From the NCBI GenBank assembly GCA_933228675.1, contig OW121740.1, positions 55,072,174 to 55,136,173 of the forward strand: 64,000 nucleotides of DNA, given 5' to 3'. Made by a program: the position numbers and the translations under genes. This document shows, piece by piece, positions 11,479 to 23,300 of the stretch. Within the stretch, counting starts at the first letter, position 1. The number at the start of each line of letters is the position of its first letter. The DNA is from Stomorhina lunata (taxonomy: Eukaryota > Arthropoda > Insecta > Diptera > Rhiniidae). The notes below the pieces were generated by a model. It ran no database searches. It had not been told where the DNA came from and worked only from the letters and a program-made list of their open reading frames with translations.

Positions 11479-12573
11479 ATATGAAACACAATTGGAACGA
11501 ACTAGCAATTTTTCGGAACGAATATTCGTCGTTAGAAATAGAACATATGGGTTAATATGAAAGTGCTCACAATTTATGCGTACGACGAAATTCGTCGTGC
11601 GTATCAAACAGTGCGATAGGTTTATTTCTATTTCATACGCAGACGAACGACGACAAAACAGGTTTAGAGTGGCTGTATTTCTATTTCTGTTGTAAAATAT
11701 TAGAAATTATATGTGTTCCTGTTAAATATGGTCACCTTATAAAATGTAAACAAAAAAAAAATATTTTAAATAAAAGTAATTAAATAAAATAATCTTGTGA
11801 AATAATAAAATAATTAAATACAAAAAAATTTCAAATGTTGTGAGTGCGCGATATGTACGAAAGTGAGTAATTTGTGCAAATAAAAAAAATCAACAAAAAT
11901 GGCGTCAACAACGTTTATTCGTTCCAACTGTGTTCAATGGACGAATGTACAAGACGAACTTTTTTAAAGACGAATTCGTCGTGCTGGACGAAATTAGTCA
12001 TTGTGTTTCTACCTTTACTTCTACTCAAAAATAAGAAATATACGTAAAGGTAGAAACACAATTGGGACGAATGACTAATTTCGTCCAGCACGACGAATTC
12101 GGTTTTAAAAATTCTTCTTGTATATTCGTCCATTGAATACATTTGGGACGAATAAACATTGCTGACGTCATTTTTGTTTATTTTTCATTAGCACACACTC
12201 GCGCACTCACAACATTTGCAATTTTTTTTTAATTGTATTCTTTCATTTTTTCACAAAAAGAAAATATTTAATTAATTTTATTTGAAATAATTATTTTTTT
12301 GTTTACAATTTATAAGGTGACCATATTTCACAAAAACACATATAATTTCTAATACTTTACAACAGAAATAGAAATACAGCCACTCTAAACCAGTTTAGTC
12401 GTCGTTCGTCTGCGTATGAAATAGAAATAAACCAATCGCACTATTCGATACGCACGACGAATTTCGTCATACGCATCTATTGTGAGCACTTTCATATAAA
12501 CCCATATGTTGTATTTCTAACGACGAATATTCGTTCCGAAAAATTGGTCATTCGTTTCAATTGTGTTTCATAC
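11479..12573. mobile_element. 1.1-kb near-perfect palindrome bounded by TTAA
   Basis: The whole interval is one inverted repeat with arms of ~530-545 bp, meeting at a ~24-bp loop near 12035 (stem top TGTTTCTACCTTTAC / GTAAAGGTAGAAACA). Both outer ends read RTATGAAACACAATTG going inward and are preceded by TTAA (11475-11478 and 12574-12577). TTAA duplication is the piggyBac hallmark, but these ends do not match piggyBac termini I know. It has no coding content and most likely moves in trans. Confidence 0.75.
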
Positions 12574-12675
12574 TTAAGTTTATATTTCTCTAATTTTATT
12601 CTTTTTTCCAAATTGGGTTTTTCGAAACTTTAATTTGGCCGCAACTTAGGAAGTATTGAATTTTTCTTTTATATT

Positions 12676-12789
12676 CTAGAAAATAAAGTTAAGTTCCTCG
12701 TATTCCTCCATATTAGAATTATTTATGTCCATGTCTATTTCAGATATTGACATTTCGTTCGAAATTTCGTTACCTTCAACATTTGACAT
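12676..12789 (-). CDS. 37-codon acidic reading frame, uncertain
   Basis: ATG at 12789 opens a frame rich in Glu, Asp, Asn, Ser and Met (MSNVEGNEISNEMSISEIDM...), ending at TAG 12676-12678. It could be the acidic N-terminus or first exon of a decayed transposase, perhaps linked to the TTAA palindrome next to it, or chance. I found no continuation exon. Confidence 0.2.
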   Translation of the reverse strand: MSNVEGNEISNEMSISEIDMDINNSNMEEYEELNFIF

Positions 12790-13448
12790 TTTGGCCTGTT
12801 ATCTTATATGATGTGATGTTTACACTTTAAGTTCTCTGTGACAATGATAAACTATATTAGAACTAATATTTCTATTACTGGATAGAGATATCGCTTAAAC
12901 ATATTGGTCTCAACGATATTGTTCTTGCTGATTCAAGTCGTGAAAAGTCTTGAAAGTGAAATATATCTTTTGTAAGGTCGAGTAACCTTAAGTATTTTAT
13001 CTTCGTGGTCAAAAGTGAAAATCTTTAAAGTTATAGGTCGAGAAAGTGAACTAGTAAAACTTTTGGAAAATATGGATCACCCTAATATAGAAACTTTAAT
13101 GATTGTTTGTTTTGGGATAGTTAAAATTAAGTTTGAAATGTTAAAAATGTTATTAATGTTTTCTTAAGTTAATTATTTTACGAATAGTATTTCTTAGGAA
13201 CTTTTATATTATATTTTACATTTGTTATAGGTTTTTGATTACTTTCGAAAAATGCCTTTTTATTAGTTTTTCCGAACCTAGAAGCGGATTCTGACAGTGA
13301 TTGTGGGAATCAGAAAATAAAAATATTTCTAGATTTTTTTGCACTTGAAAGAATGAATCATATACTTCTGAGGATCACTCTGGATCAAACTTATTAATTT
13401 ATAGTCCTAATCTCTACCTCAGTCCTCAATCGAATTCCCTTTTAAATA
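12790..13448. other. AT-rich spacer, nothing recognised
   Basis: No gene or terminal repeat is seen before the mariner family B left end. Confidence 0.4.
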
Positions 13449-13450
13449 TA

Positions 13451-14273
13451 TGGGGTTATCCATTTCGTGGTTTCAAAAGTATAGGACTGAAACTCGACAT
13501 CTGTCAAACTAAATTGTTAAACCAATTTTTTTCTATTTAATTGAAAGTCTGATATTGACGAAAATAGATCGCTTAAGCATCGCACAACGCATAAAAATTA
13601 TCAAAATATACTACAAAAAAATGGCGATTCTGCACGACCACAATCGTGCTTTAAGAGGAGATTATGGTTTACATAATCGTCCAACTACGCAAGCAATAAG
13701 CGAAATTGTGAAGAAATTTTAAGAAACTGGAGCGGTTACAAATATTGTATGGCCTGTGCATCATCGTTTCGCTCGTTCCGCTCGTTATCGCTGTTGTAAG
13801 TGAAATTGTTGCCGAAAACCCGAATGTGCCGATTCCTTGTCGTTCTCAGGAATTAGGACTGTCTATGTGAATGTGTTTTTTCAACAAGACGGTTCCACAC
13901 AACTTTACCGAATATGGCTTTATTGCAAGAGACATTTCCTGGCCGCGTAATTTCTTGTCGTAGCGATATCAACTGACTGCCAAGATCATGCGATTTGACA
14001 CCATCAGACTTTTTTGTGGGGCTACACGAAAGACCGTTTTTATGTAGATAACCCCTTAACTCTTGAGCACTTAAAAACCAACTTTAGTCAAGTTATGGCT
14101 GAAATACCGACCAATATGTGTCAAAAAGTGGTCGAAAATTACCTCGAAAGAATCAATGCTTGCAACATTTCGCGTGGTGGTCATTTAAATGATATAGAGT
14201 TTCACACAAAATGTCAACGTTCAAACTTTATAATAAAAAAGAAATGTCATGAAAAAAATGTTGTATGTGTTAT

Positions 14274-14321
<48 letters not shown>

Positions 14322-14652
14322 CCCCGACAACATTCCAATTGGAACAAGGGGTACTTCTCTCAGACAATGAGCTGCATCCGATTCTATTTTTTTAGACTCA
14401 TTGAAAGGGACCTACGTTTTAACGCCGGCTCCGAACGGCAAATGCATTAGTTAGAGAAGTTTTTCATAGCCTAATACTTAATAACCAGTGGCTAGCTGAG
14501 TTATGAGGTGAACAGCCGCTTTTTTGAAAATTTATTTTTTCCAAGTGAGTCTGGCCAGGGATCGAACTTGGGCCTCTCGTATGCTAGGCGGATGACTAAC
14601 CTGCTATACCACGGCGGTATGTGTTATTATTACCACAAAATGTATAACCCTG
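13451..14652 (+). pseudogene. mariner family B, full-length but decayed, with nested SINE
   Basis: The ends are TGGGGTTATCCATTTCGTGG and, in reverse complement at the right, CAGGGTTATACATTTTGTGG. TA dinucleotides flank it at 13449-13450 and 14653-14654. The transposase has an altered start (ATAGATCGC at 13564) and several frameshifts. A readable C-terminal piece lies at 14014-14205 (MWGYTKDRFYVDNPLTLEHL). A SINE with a 13-bp duplication interrupts the 3' end at 14276-14616. It is inactive. Confidence 0.8.
14276..14616 (-). mobile_element. tRNA-derived SINE, copy 2, with target duplication
   Basis: This is the best-delimited SINE. The 13-bp duplication GTATGTGTTATTA lies at 14263-14275 and 14617-14629. 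On the minus strand the tRNA-like head (CGCCGTGGTATAGCAGGT, B-box AAGTTCGATCC) begins at 14616, and the element ends in a TA microsatellite (14278-14317). The anticodon region TAGCAT and following GAGGTCCCAAGTTCGATCC suggest a tRNA-Ala(AGC) ancestor. That is inference. Confidence 0.88.
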
Positions 14653-14692
14653 TATTTTAGAGTAATAGACAGCAGTGATTCTCTTGCTTTAA

Positions 14693-16463
14693 TCTTATAT
14701 TCTTAAACGAGCAATAATTGTATGTACTTTTTTGAAACTATGTCCGATAGGGGATAAAAAGGGTGAAAATAGTACTTTTTTGACCCACTCTTATTTTTTA
14801 AACTAAAGAATATAGAAAGGAACTTTGTACTGCAGTCAATAGATGTGAAAGAAATATTGAACACGTGTTTGGTACTTTTTTAATTTTGTGGCCAAAATGG
14901 GTAAAAAAGGGATAAACTGATAACTAAACATCTCAAAAAGAAATATGAATAGGAAAATTATGTTATTCGAATTCAATTGGTACCAAAGAAGTATAAGTAT
15001 GCATATGGAACTTTTTAAAATTAGGGGATAAAAAGGGGGAAAAATTAGTAATATAATAACTATAAAACAAATGAATGTTTGTCTGTATGTATGTTCTTTA
15101 TAGAATAGTAAACTGTGACTTTGATCATGTTATGCTCTTTAGCAAAGATATTACGGATAAGCCGGCGAAGGCTTTTAACTTGGTAAGTCTAATTTCCGAC
15201 AGGTGGCGCCACTGAAAATTACTGAAAATTAATTAAATCGTAAACTGTACATTTGATCATACTATAATCATTAAGCTACGGTCACATTGATTAAACATTT
15301 AATCGAAATTATCAAATATTTGATCCTCGTAGTCTGACCACAAAATATTTTTGAGGTTCAAACAAGAAACATGTTGATTTGAACAAAACAAAATCATTTG
15401 CCAGCAAATAAAAATTTTCCTAATGTGACCACGCAAGAGCAAATATTTAATTAAATTTTGATCAAATAATTATTTAATCTTACAAAATTTTTGTAACATC
15501 AAACAGGGGCAAATAACAACTGAGCATTTGTATTGTTTACTATTCAAACAGAAACAACAACATCAAATTTGAGAAACAACAACATCAAATTTGAGAAACA
15601 ACAATATCAAATTTGAGAAAGAACAACTCAAATATGAGAAACAAATTGCTTGATGCACAATTTTGTTTTGAAAAAATTTGATCAAATATTTTTTGGGAAA
15701 ATATTTAATCTTCAGTGTGACCATAAATAAAACCTGTTTGTTTGTTTATACTTTGAACGTATTTTTTCTGTATTTTATCAAATAAAAATCGTCAAATAAA
15801 TGTGCAAGTGTGACCACAAATTTTTTATTATATTGTTTTGACAATATTTTACTCAAAATATTTGATTTAAATGTTTAATGAGTCTGACCGTACCTTTATA
15901 GCAATGTTGTTACACATGAGACGGCAAAGGTTTCTTAATTGGTATGGAGAAATTTCGACAGGTGGCGCCATTGAAATTTACTCAAAGTCAATTTAATCGT
16001 AAACTGTATATTTAATCATGCTATAATCTTTAGCAAAGTTGTTGCGGATAAGCCGACGAAAGTTTGTTAATTGGAATGACCAAAGTCCGGCAGGTGGCGC
16101 CACTGAAAATTACTCAAAGTGAATTAAATCGTAAATTGTGCATTTGATCATGTTATGATCATAAGCAAAGTTGTTACGCATAAGCAGATGAAGGTTTCTT
16201 AGTTGGTATGAACGACTTCAGGTGGCGCCACTGAAAACTACTCAAAATGAATTAAATCGTAAACTGTGCATTTGATCAGGCTATAATCTTTAGCAAAGTT
16301 GTTGCGCATGAGTCGACGGAGGTTTCTGTTGGTATGACGAATTTACAAAATTAGTCAAAATGAGTTAAACTGTAACCGTATAAAATAAAATTTATAAAAA
16401 CTTTAAAATTTGCCTCAAAATGCTTATCATAAAGCCCCGAGCAAGGCTCGGTCAACCAGGTAC
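14693..16463 (+). mobile_element. Helitron-like element H3
   Basis: It begins A|TCTTATATTCTTAAACGAGC and ends CCGAGCAAGGCTCGGTCAAC CAGGTAC|T. The 5' TA tract and the next ~100 bp are deleted (GTATGTACTTT replaces them). It carries the ~130-bp tandem units and is interrupted by a MITE at 15274-15898. It is non-coding. Confidence 0.78.
15274..15898. mobile_element. 625-bp MITE with TACGGTCA termini, TA target
   Basis: Inverted ends share STACGGTCASAYT, then ATTAAACATTTAA and TCAAATATT. TA lies at 15272-15273 and 15899-15900, matching the uninterrupted CTTTAGCAAAGTTGTT of other Helitron-like units. The centre has four ~20-25 bp direct repeats (ACATCAAATTTGAGAAACAA type) at 15555-15640. TA targeting suggests mobilisation by a Tc1/mariner transposase. 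Confidence 0.7.
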
Positions 16464-17094
16464 TATGTATTTAACAATGTGAGCTAATAGCTCTACATAA
16501 TATTACTTCTTTAAAATAATTGTCCACTTCATTCAAAATAAAAAATGTTGGACTAAAGTTTAAAAAATTGTCAACTTAAAAATAACAAATGTGCATTAGA
16601 CAAAGGGTACTTTAAAATTTTATCTGAATGTATTTAAAACAACACATTTGTGTTTTTACAGCTGCAACGAAACTTTAGACCTAAATACAAATGAAAATAT
16701 AATTAAATGTTTTACAATAAAAAAAACTGAAGCCAAAAAGACTGCAACTAATAAAAACTCAAATAAAAAATTAAGATAAATAAAAATAGAAAATGAAATT
16801 AACATTTATATTAGAATTTTTATCTAAATTAAAGCATATTTTTTATGTATTTATAGATCGGCTGCAATTATTTCATATCTCGAAGATAAATTCGCTTGCT
16901 AATAAACGTATAAACACGCACGCACACATACACGAATATAATACGATAAACGCCTAAATACAGGCTACATTTTATCAACACAATTTATAAGACAATATAC
17001 AACTAAAACAAAGCCAACAACAAGAAGTATTCTTTATAATAACAAACATTTAACATTTAAAGCCTCAAGTGGCAGACAGACAGACGACAACTAA
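16464..17094 (+). promoter_or_regulatory. probable 5' untranslated/upstream region of tachykinin
   Basis: AT-rich, with no coding sequence. Pyrimidine-AG acceptor-like sites at about 16660 (GTTTTTACAG) and 16857 (TATTTATAG) could start a 5' UTR exon that runs into the ATG at 17095. The promoter itself cannot be located, and an upstream non-coding exon is possible. Confidence 0.35.
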
Positions 17095-17343
17095 ATGGCC
17101 AAGACGAAACAGCAAAAACAACAACTACAACAACAATTACTGGTGATTTATTTGACAATATGTTTGGCCATTGTCTCATTGCTAATGGGAGTGGATAGTG
17201 TGAGTGCTTCAAGCATTCCACTGGACGGAAACGGAAATATGTTGCAACAACAGCAGCAACACCAACAGCAAGCGCAACAGGAACAGCAACCAATCGATGA
17301 TGATGACGATGATAATAATGGCCACGAGCATAATTATATGATG
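17095..17343 (+). CDS. Tk: tachykinin coding exon 1
   Basis: 83 codons: ATG, Gln-rich N-terminus, hydrophobic core [19 protein letters not shown], then poly-Gln and a run of Asp. The donor is ATG|GTAAAT at 17344, phase 0. The frame stays open only a few codons into the intron. Confidence 0.88.
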
Positions 17344-20300
17344 GTAAATTATAATTAATAATGATTTAAAACTTAAACTATTAAATTATAAAAATACTTT
17401 TAGATACATTCGTATTTAGGGGTAGGATATAGTCTTTAAAAACATATAGGCAAATCTGAAAAACATTTAACCAAGGACAAAATATTAAAACTGTCAAATT
17501 CTTGTATTTGTGTTTTTGGAAAAAATAACCATATATTGATCCTTTAGAATATATAATGGATACAATTTTTGATTGCTCTCTTCGTGAATGGCAGGTCTTT
17601 ATTTGCACCCATGTCGAATTTTTATAAATTTTTTAAAATAATAGGTTTTTCAAATGTTCATAAAAATCTCAAAAACATCCATTTAGATATCAAGTTTCAG
17701 TAGGGGCTCAAAGTCTGCTTAATTGTATACAATTAGATATAAAAGACCCCATCAAAAGTAATTGGAGTGATATAAATAACGTCAAGTAAAAAGAGCGCAC
17801 AGTGTGTAGCGTCCGTCGAAGAAATAAAGTTTTTTTTTTTAATTTGACTAGTGCAATTTTTGTACCACAAAACAAATTTTAAATTAAATTTGAAAACTTC
17901 ATTTTAAAAACTAAAATAAATCTTTTTCTTGTTGAGTACTTTTCATTTTGTGAAAAAAATGTTTAGTCGAAATTGAAAATTGTTCACAATTTTCAGTCAT
18001 TACATAAATTTTAAAGTTAATTTCTTTAAAGCGGGTTGGGATCATATAACAATTGTTGTTTTCTATTATTATTTCACAAAAATATATTTTTTTGTAAAAA
18101 CTAATCAGCATTTAGACCAATTTTCATCATATTATGAAAAATTAAAAATGTGATGGACATTTTTCGTTTTCAAATCGATCGATTTCAGACATATTTTTTA
18201 GCTAATTTTCGGTTATTTCTCCCAAAAAAAATGAAAATTTTGGCTTTAATCCTTTTGACTGATATTTTATCTTTCATTTGGTTTAAATTTTTTTGGGAGA
18301 ATAACCGAAAATTATCTCAAAAATATATCTGATATCGATCGATTTGAAAACGATCGTTTTCCATCACATAACTGATTAATTAATGCTGTTTTGTCTAATG
18401 AACACAAAGTTTTCTTAAAATTTTGTTTTTGAAATTTTTTGAAATTTATTTTATTATTTCTATTTATTGAAGAAAGCTTTTGTAATATTTGAACGTATTT
18501 GTTTAAAAATATTATTTTAAAAATTTCTTATGGTACGAAAAATGGTCGACTTTAAAATAAAGTCGATTTTACATAAAATCGACTTTAAAATTTGTTCTGT
18601 GGTTAGGCTGATAGGTTTTTCAAATCTTCATAAAAATCGCAAAAACATCCATTTAGGTATCAAAAACATCCATTTAGGGCTCAAAGTCTGCTTAATTTTA
18701 TACAATTAGATGTAAAAGACCCCATCAAAAGTAATTGGAGTGTTATAAATAACGTCAAGTAAAAAAGGGCTCTCAGTGTGTAGCGTCCGTCACAGAAATA
18801 AAGGTTTTTTTAATTTGACTAGTGCAATTTTTCTTTTTTCTCCAATTGAACCTGGTTCGTAAAGAGAACTTATAGTATGTTTTACATTAGTTTAAAAATA
18901 TATAGATGTTAATATAGCATTTCACAGAATAATAGGTATTGGAAAGTGCGTAGCGTCCGTCACAGTATATATTTTTTACAAAATGATATTTATTAAATAC
19001 AAGATTTACGAACACATATCTATCTTAATCATAAAGCATTAACACTGTCTCTATCCACAGACTTAATTTAAGATATTAGGTGTTAAAAAAACATACAGTG
19101 GGGCAAATTTGAAGATTTTGAAATTTGATTTTTTTTTTATTTATGGAACACTCTAACTGTTAGCCGAAGCATTCTTGTAAAACTTTAAATAAATATATGT
19201 ATGTAGCCGTTTTGTGAAATATTAAATTGTGCCAAAAAATCGCATTTTAACCGGGAACATGAAAAGGAAGTAGATGAAATTCGGAAACAAATAAAACCAT
19301 TATTTTTACTGATTAACAAATCCTTAAAAAAAACATGACATGAATTTTTTCCCAATAAAAAACATTCAATAAAAACAAATTAACAAATGCCATTCGAGAG
19401 CGCTATCGGACTATAATTCTCTGAAATCTGTGCAAAGATATCTCGTGTAAAACGACAATGAGATTCATTTAAGTAAAACAAAATCCGTACAAATGTATCG
19501 TCCGTCACGCAGGATTTGCCCATATGCAAATATAAATGTACAGTTTAGGCAACGTAATATGCAAAAAATCTTTTGTAGCAAAAAGGCCCGTTTCTGGATT
19601 AATGGATACATGAGCAAATAAGAAATTAAGATCCAAAAGCGTCTATTTCATCCCGAAAAATTCACATCTGTAGTTTTTGAGTTAGTGGTGTTACCCAGGC
19701 CATCATTGTCACGGCGAGCTTTAATTCGATGATTACCTACTTTTTTCAAATTTAATTTGGATAATCTGGACAATAGTGATGTATGGGTTAAACGGCTTTA
19801 TGTACCCCTCAACTAGGGTTGCCAGTCAGGCTGGATTCGACTGGATTGTCCAGTTTTTTTAGTGCTTGTCCAGTGTCAAGCTAAAATTAAATTTGTCCAG
19901 CTAAAAGATGAAGAATTGATTTTTTTTTTATATTTTTAAAGAAAAACTATCTTTATTATAATGAACGCAAAAGTTTTTTTTTTCTCTTTTTTACTAAGTG
20001 ATTTATGAGTTGATTAATTGATTACTTGATCAAGTTAATTTTGTAATAAAATTACTCTCTATCAAATTTCCCCATTGTATATACTTTACTTCAATGTCCT
20101 ATATTTACAACCTGTTAAGCCAAAGGTCAAGCTTATTTTAGAATTCTTATTCCTCAATTTCGTAGGTCAAGCTTTAAATTATTTTCCTCTACTTCTACAG
20201 GGTGGCCCAGAAAGACCGAAGTGGTGTGAATTGCTTATAACTTTTTATTTAAGAGATATTTTTTTAATTTTTTTTTTTTTTTAAATACATTAAATTTATG

Positions 20301-23300
20301 GGGAATATTTTTGGATTAGTTATTAAAAATGATATCCCGCAAGTGGTGGCCATATTCTGCTTCGCACAAATGTGCTCTTTCCAACACATTTTCCATGACC
20401 TTTCGCAAAACTTCCGGTGGTATGTTGTTAATTTCTTCTCGAATATTGGTTTTTAACTCCTCAATAGTCCTAGGCTTATTAACATAAACTTTTCCTTTTA
20501 AATAGCCCCAAAGAAAACAGTCTGGAGCGGTTAAATCCGGGGACCGCGGAGGCCAATTAAAATTGCTGTTACGAGAAATTATTCTTTTACCAAAGATGTC
20601 GCGTAAAAGAGTCATTGTGGCCCTCGCAGTGTGCGCTGTGGTTCCATCCTGTTGGAACCATATTTGCGGATGGTTTTCCACGGCTGGCCCGATATCGATC
20701 ACCATTGATGGAAATGGCGACACCTTGTTCATTTTCAAAAAAAAAAATGGGCCAATGATCCTTTCTGAAGAAACACCGCACCTAACGGTACACTTAACTG
20801 GGTGCAATCATCGTTGATGAAGTACTCTCGGGTTTTCCGTAGCCCATATCCTACAGTTTTGCTTGTTAACGAACCCATTTAATTGAAAATGGGCTTCGTC
20901 ACTCATTATTAAGTTATGAATAAAATTTGGATTCTCTCGACTTTTTGCTGGAAATAAATTGCATAGTCAAGTCGTTGCTGCTAATCTGTTGGTTTCAATT
21001 CTTGGACAAGTTGAATTTTGTATGGAAACAATCCTATGGTGTGCAAAATTCACTGCAGCGACGTTCTTGAGAGGCCCAGTTGTGACGAACGTCTCCTGGT
21101 TGATGTTTCTGGATCCTCCCGAATACTCTCCTGTACCACTTGAATATTGTCTGCCGTGTGGACAGTTCGGTGTCTGCCGGGACCAGGAAGGTTCCTTACT
21201 GCTCCTTGTTCTCGAAAATTTGCAACCAGACGGTTTATTGTTGACTGAGAGGGTGCAACCCGCACATTAAATTGACGACGGTATGCACGCTGAGTCAACA
21301 CAATGGACCGTTGATTTGAACAATGGACCGTTGATTTGAAAAGTAAATTTCAACAATTTGGGCACGTTGTTCAATTGTGTATTGCTCCATTATAAATTAT
21401 CAAAGTCTTCTTTACAAAATACTGAAAAGAAAAGAAAAAAAAATTATAATAAAAAAGTTATAAGGAATTCACACCACTTCGGTCTTTCTGGGCCACCCTG
21501 TACTTGGCCTTTGCATCGAATTTTCGTACGTCCTCTTTTACGAGTTCATTCTGGATCGTTTTTAATCACTTTTCTTGCAGGAGTATTTTTATCCATTCGC
21601 CCAACCTGTCCTAGCCAACGCAGCCGCTGCTGTTTGATTTCGAAACTTATATCGTTATTTATGTTAACTGCTGTACAAAGGTAAACAAATTCTTTTACAA
21701 CTTCGAAGTTTTAGTTCTCAACGATCACATGTGGTCCAACTCTTGTGAATTTTCTGTTTGTAGAAACTATCGGTTTTATTTTTGATTCATTGACAACTGA
21801 ACCCATTTTATTAGATTTCTTCTCGATACATGAAAAGGCGGCAGCTACCTCGTGCACTGTGCGATTTACGATTTCAGGTAACACAATATTGAAGAGATCG
21901 CATGACAAACTATCGTCTAATCTAAATCCCCTTTTAGTTTGAAGAACTCCGAGAGGGGCTAACTTATTTTAGCTGTTGAGGTTGTATCCGTTTATGCCAT
22001 CCTGCATAGTCTCATTAACTTCCTAGGGTTGCCAAACTCAGACCTTGCATTAAACACCTTCGTTCGTATCGGGCTGTCAAAAGCAGCTTTGTAGTAAATA
22101 AAGAGATGATATGTATCAATTTGTTTCTCTTGTGTTTTCTCCAGGATTTGATGTAGCGTGATGTATCTGACCAGTGATAGATTTACCCGGTCTAAAGCCA
22201 CATTATTAGGTTCCAAATATTTCGTTAACTTTGGCCTTTTACCTTTCACACAATATGTTCGATATTATCTTATATGCAATTGAAAGAAGACTTATACCTC
22301 TATAATTGGCACATACAGTTTTATCTAATTTGTTTATGGGCTGAACAAAGAACACTGAGACTCCAATCGTCCGGCATACGTTCTTCTTACTATATGGTTT
22401 TTATAAGCTGGGACATAAGTGATTATCAACTCCCACCTCCTGCCTTAAAAAGCTCTACCATCGGCACCCGCAGAGTTATTACTTTTCAGTTATTGTTATT
22501 CTAACCTCATTTTGATTTGTTCGGGCATGTCATCTTGTCCACTTTCACTTGGTACTTACAATTTGGAAAATTTATTAATGTCCAGCTAATTTTTGGATTG
22601 TCAAGCTTTTTTTGCCTTATGTCCAGCTTTTTCCGGGTTTGTTTCTGGCAACCCTACCCTCAACTCATACCACATTAGATATTTAGCACTTTTTTCATAG
22701 GTGTATGCAAATAAGCCACCAACTACAGGAATCCCCAAAGTCTAAATGTCCCTGACCAAGTGTTAAATTCACATAAAGTCATGAAAAATTTTGAATTTTA
22801 GATAAGCCGTTGCCGACATTTGACCAATATTTATACAATTTATACACATACAATTGTATCATGAGGTCTTTTAATTTAATGAATGACCCTTTAGGAACAG
22901 AAAGTAAGCAGGACTTTAGAAAACCTTACAAATTCCAAATGAACTACAAAAAAATCTCTCTTCTTCTTAAATGGTCTATAGTTACAATCTGTTTAGGTCA
23001 AATGCCGAGCATATTTTGGAATTCCATGCGCCGCCGTGGTATAGCAGGTAAGTCATCCGCCTAGCATACCAGAGGTCCCAAGTTCGATCCTCGCCCAGAC
23101 CCACTTGAAAAAATAAATTTTCAAAAAAAGCGGCGGTTTCACCTCATAACTCAGCTAGCCACTGGTTATTGAGTATTAGGCTATGTAAAACTTCTCTAAC
23201 TAATGCATTTGACGTTCGGGGCCGGCGTTAAAACGTAGGTCCCTTTCAATGAGTCTAAAACTAGAATCGGATGCAGCTCATTGTCTGAGAGAAGTACCCC

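Larger units (their letters stand above)
19814..22656. mobile_element. hAT-like element with 8-bp target duplication, filled by nested insertions
   Basis: Termini are TAGGGTTGCCAG and, inverted, CTGGCAACCCTA. They are flanked by a perfect 8-bp duplication CCCTCAAC at 19806-19813 and 22657-22664. TIR start and 8-bp duplication fit the hAT superfamily. Subterminal TGTCCAGCT motifs occur near both ends (about 19850-19910 and 22580-22635). No hAT transposase is seen; the interior is a LINE fragment that itself holds mariner C. It lies in tachykinin intron 1. Confidence 0.82.

Noticed and set aside
11915..12142. 75-aa frame inside the TTAA palindrome
   Set aside because: It spans the palindrome centre, so both strands give nearly the same sequence. 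No family resemblance.
17381..17608. 75-aa minus-strand frame next to tachykinin exon 1
   Set aside because: It lies in the GTCCGTCAC element and is antisense to sequence also present at 47600-47795. No coding signature.
23032..23100. Possible functional tRNA gene (A and B boxes)
   Set aside because: The sequence continues into a SINE body shared by five dispersed copies, and the acceptor and anticodon stems are not complete.
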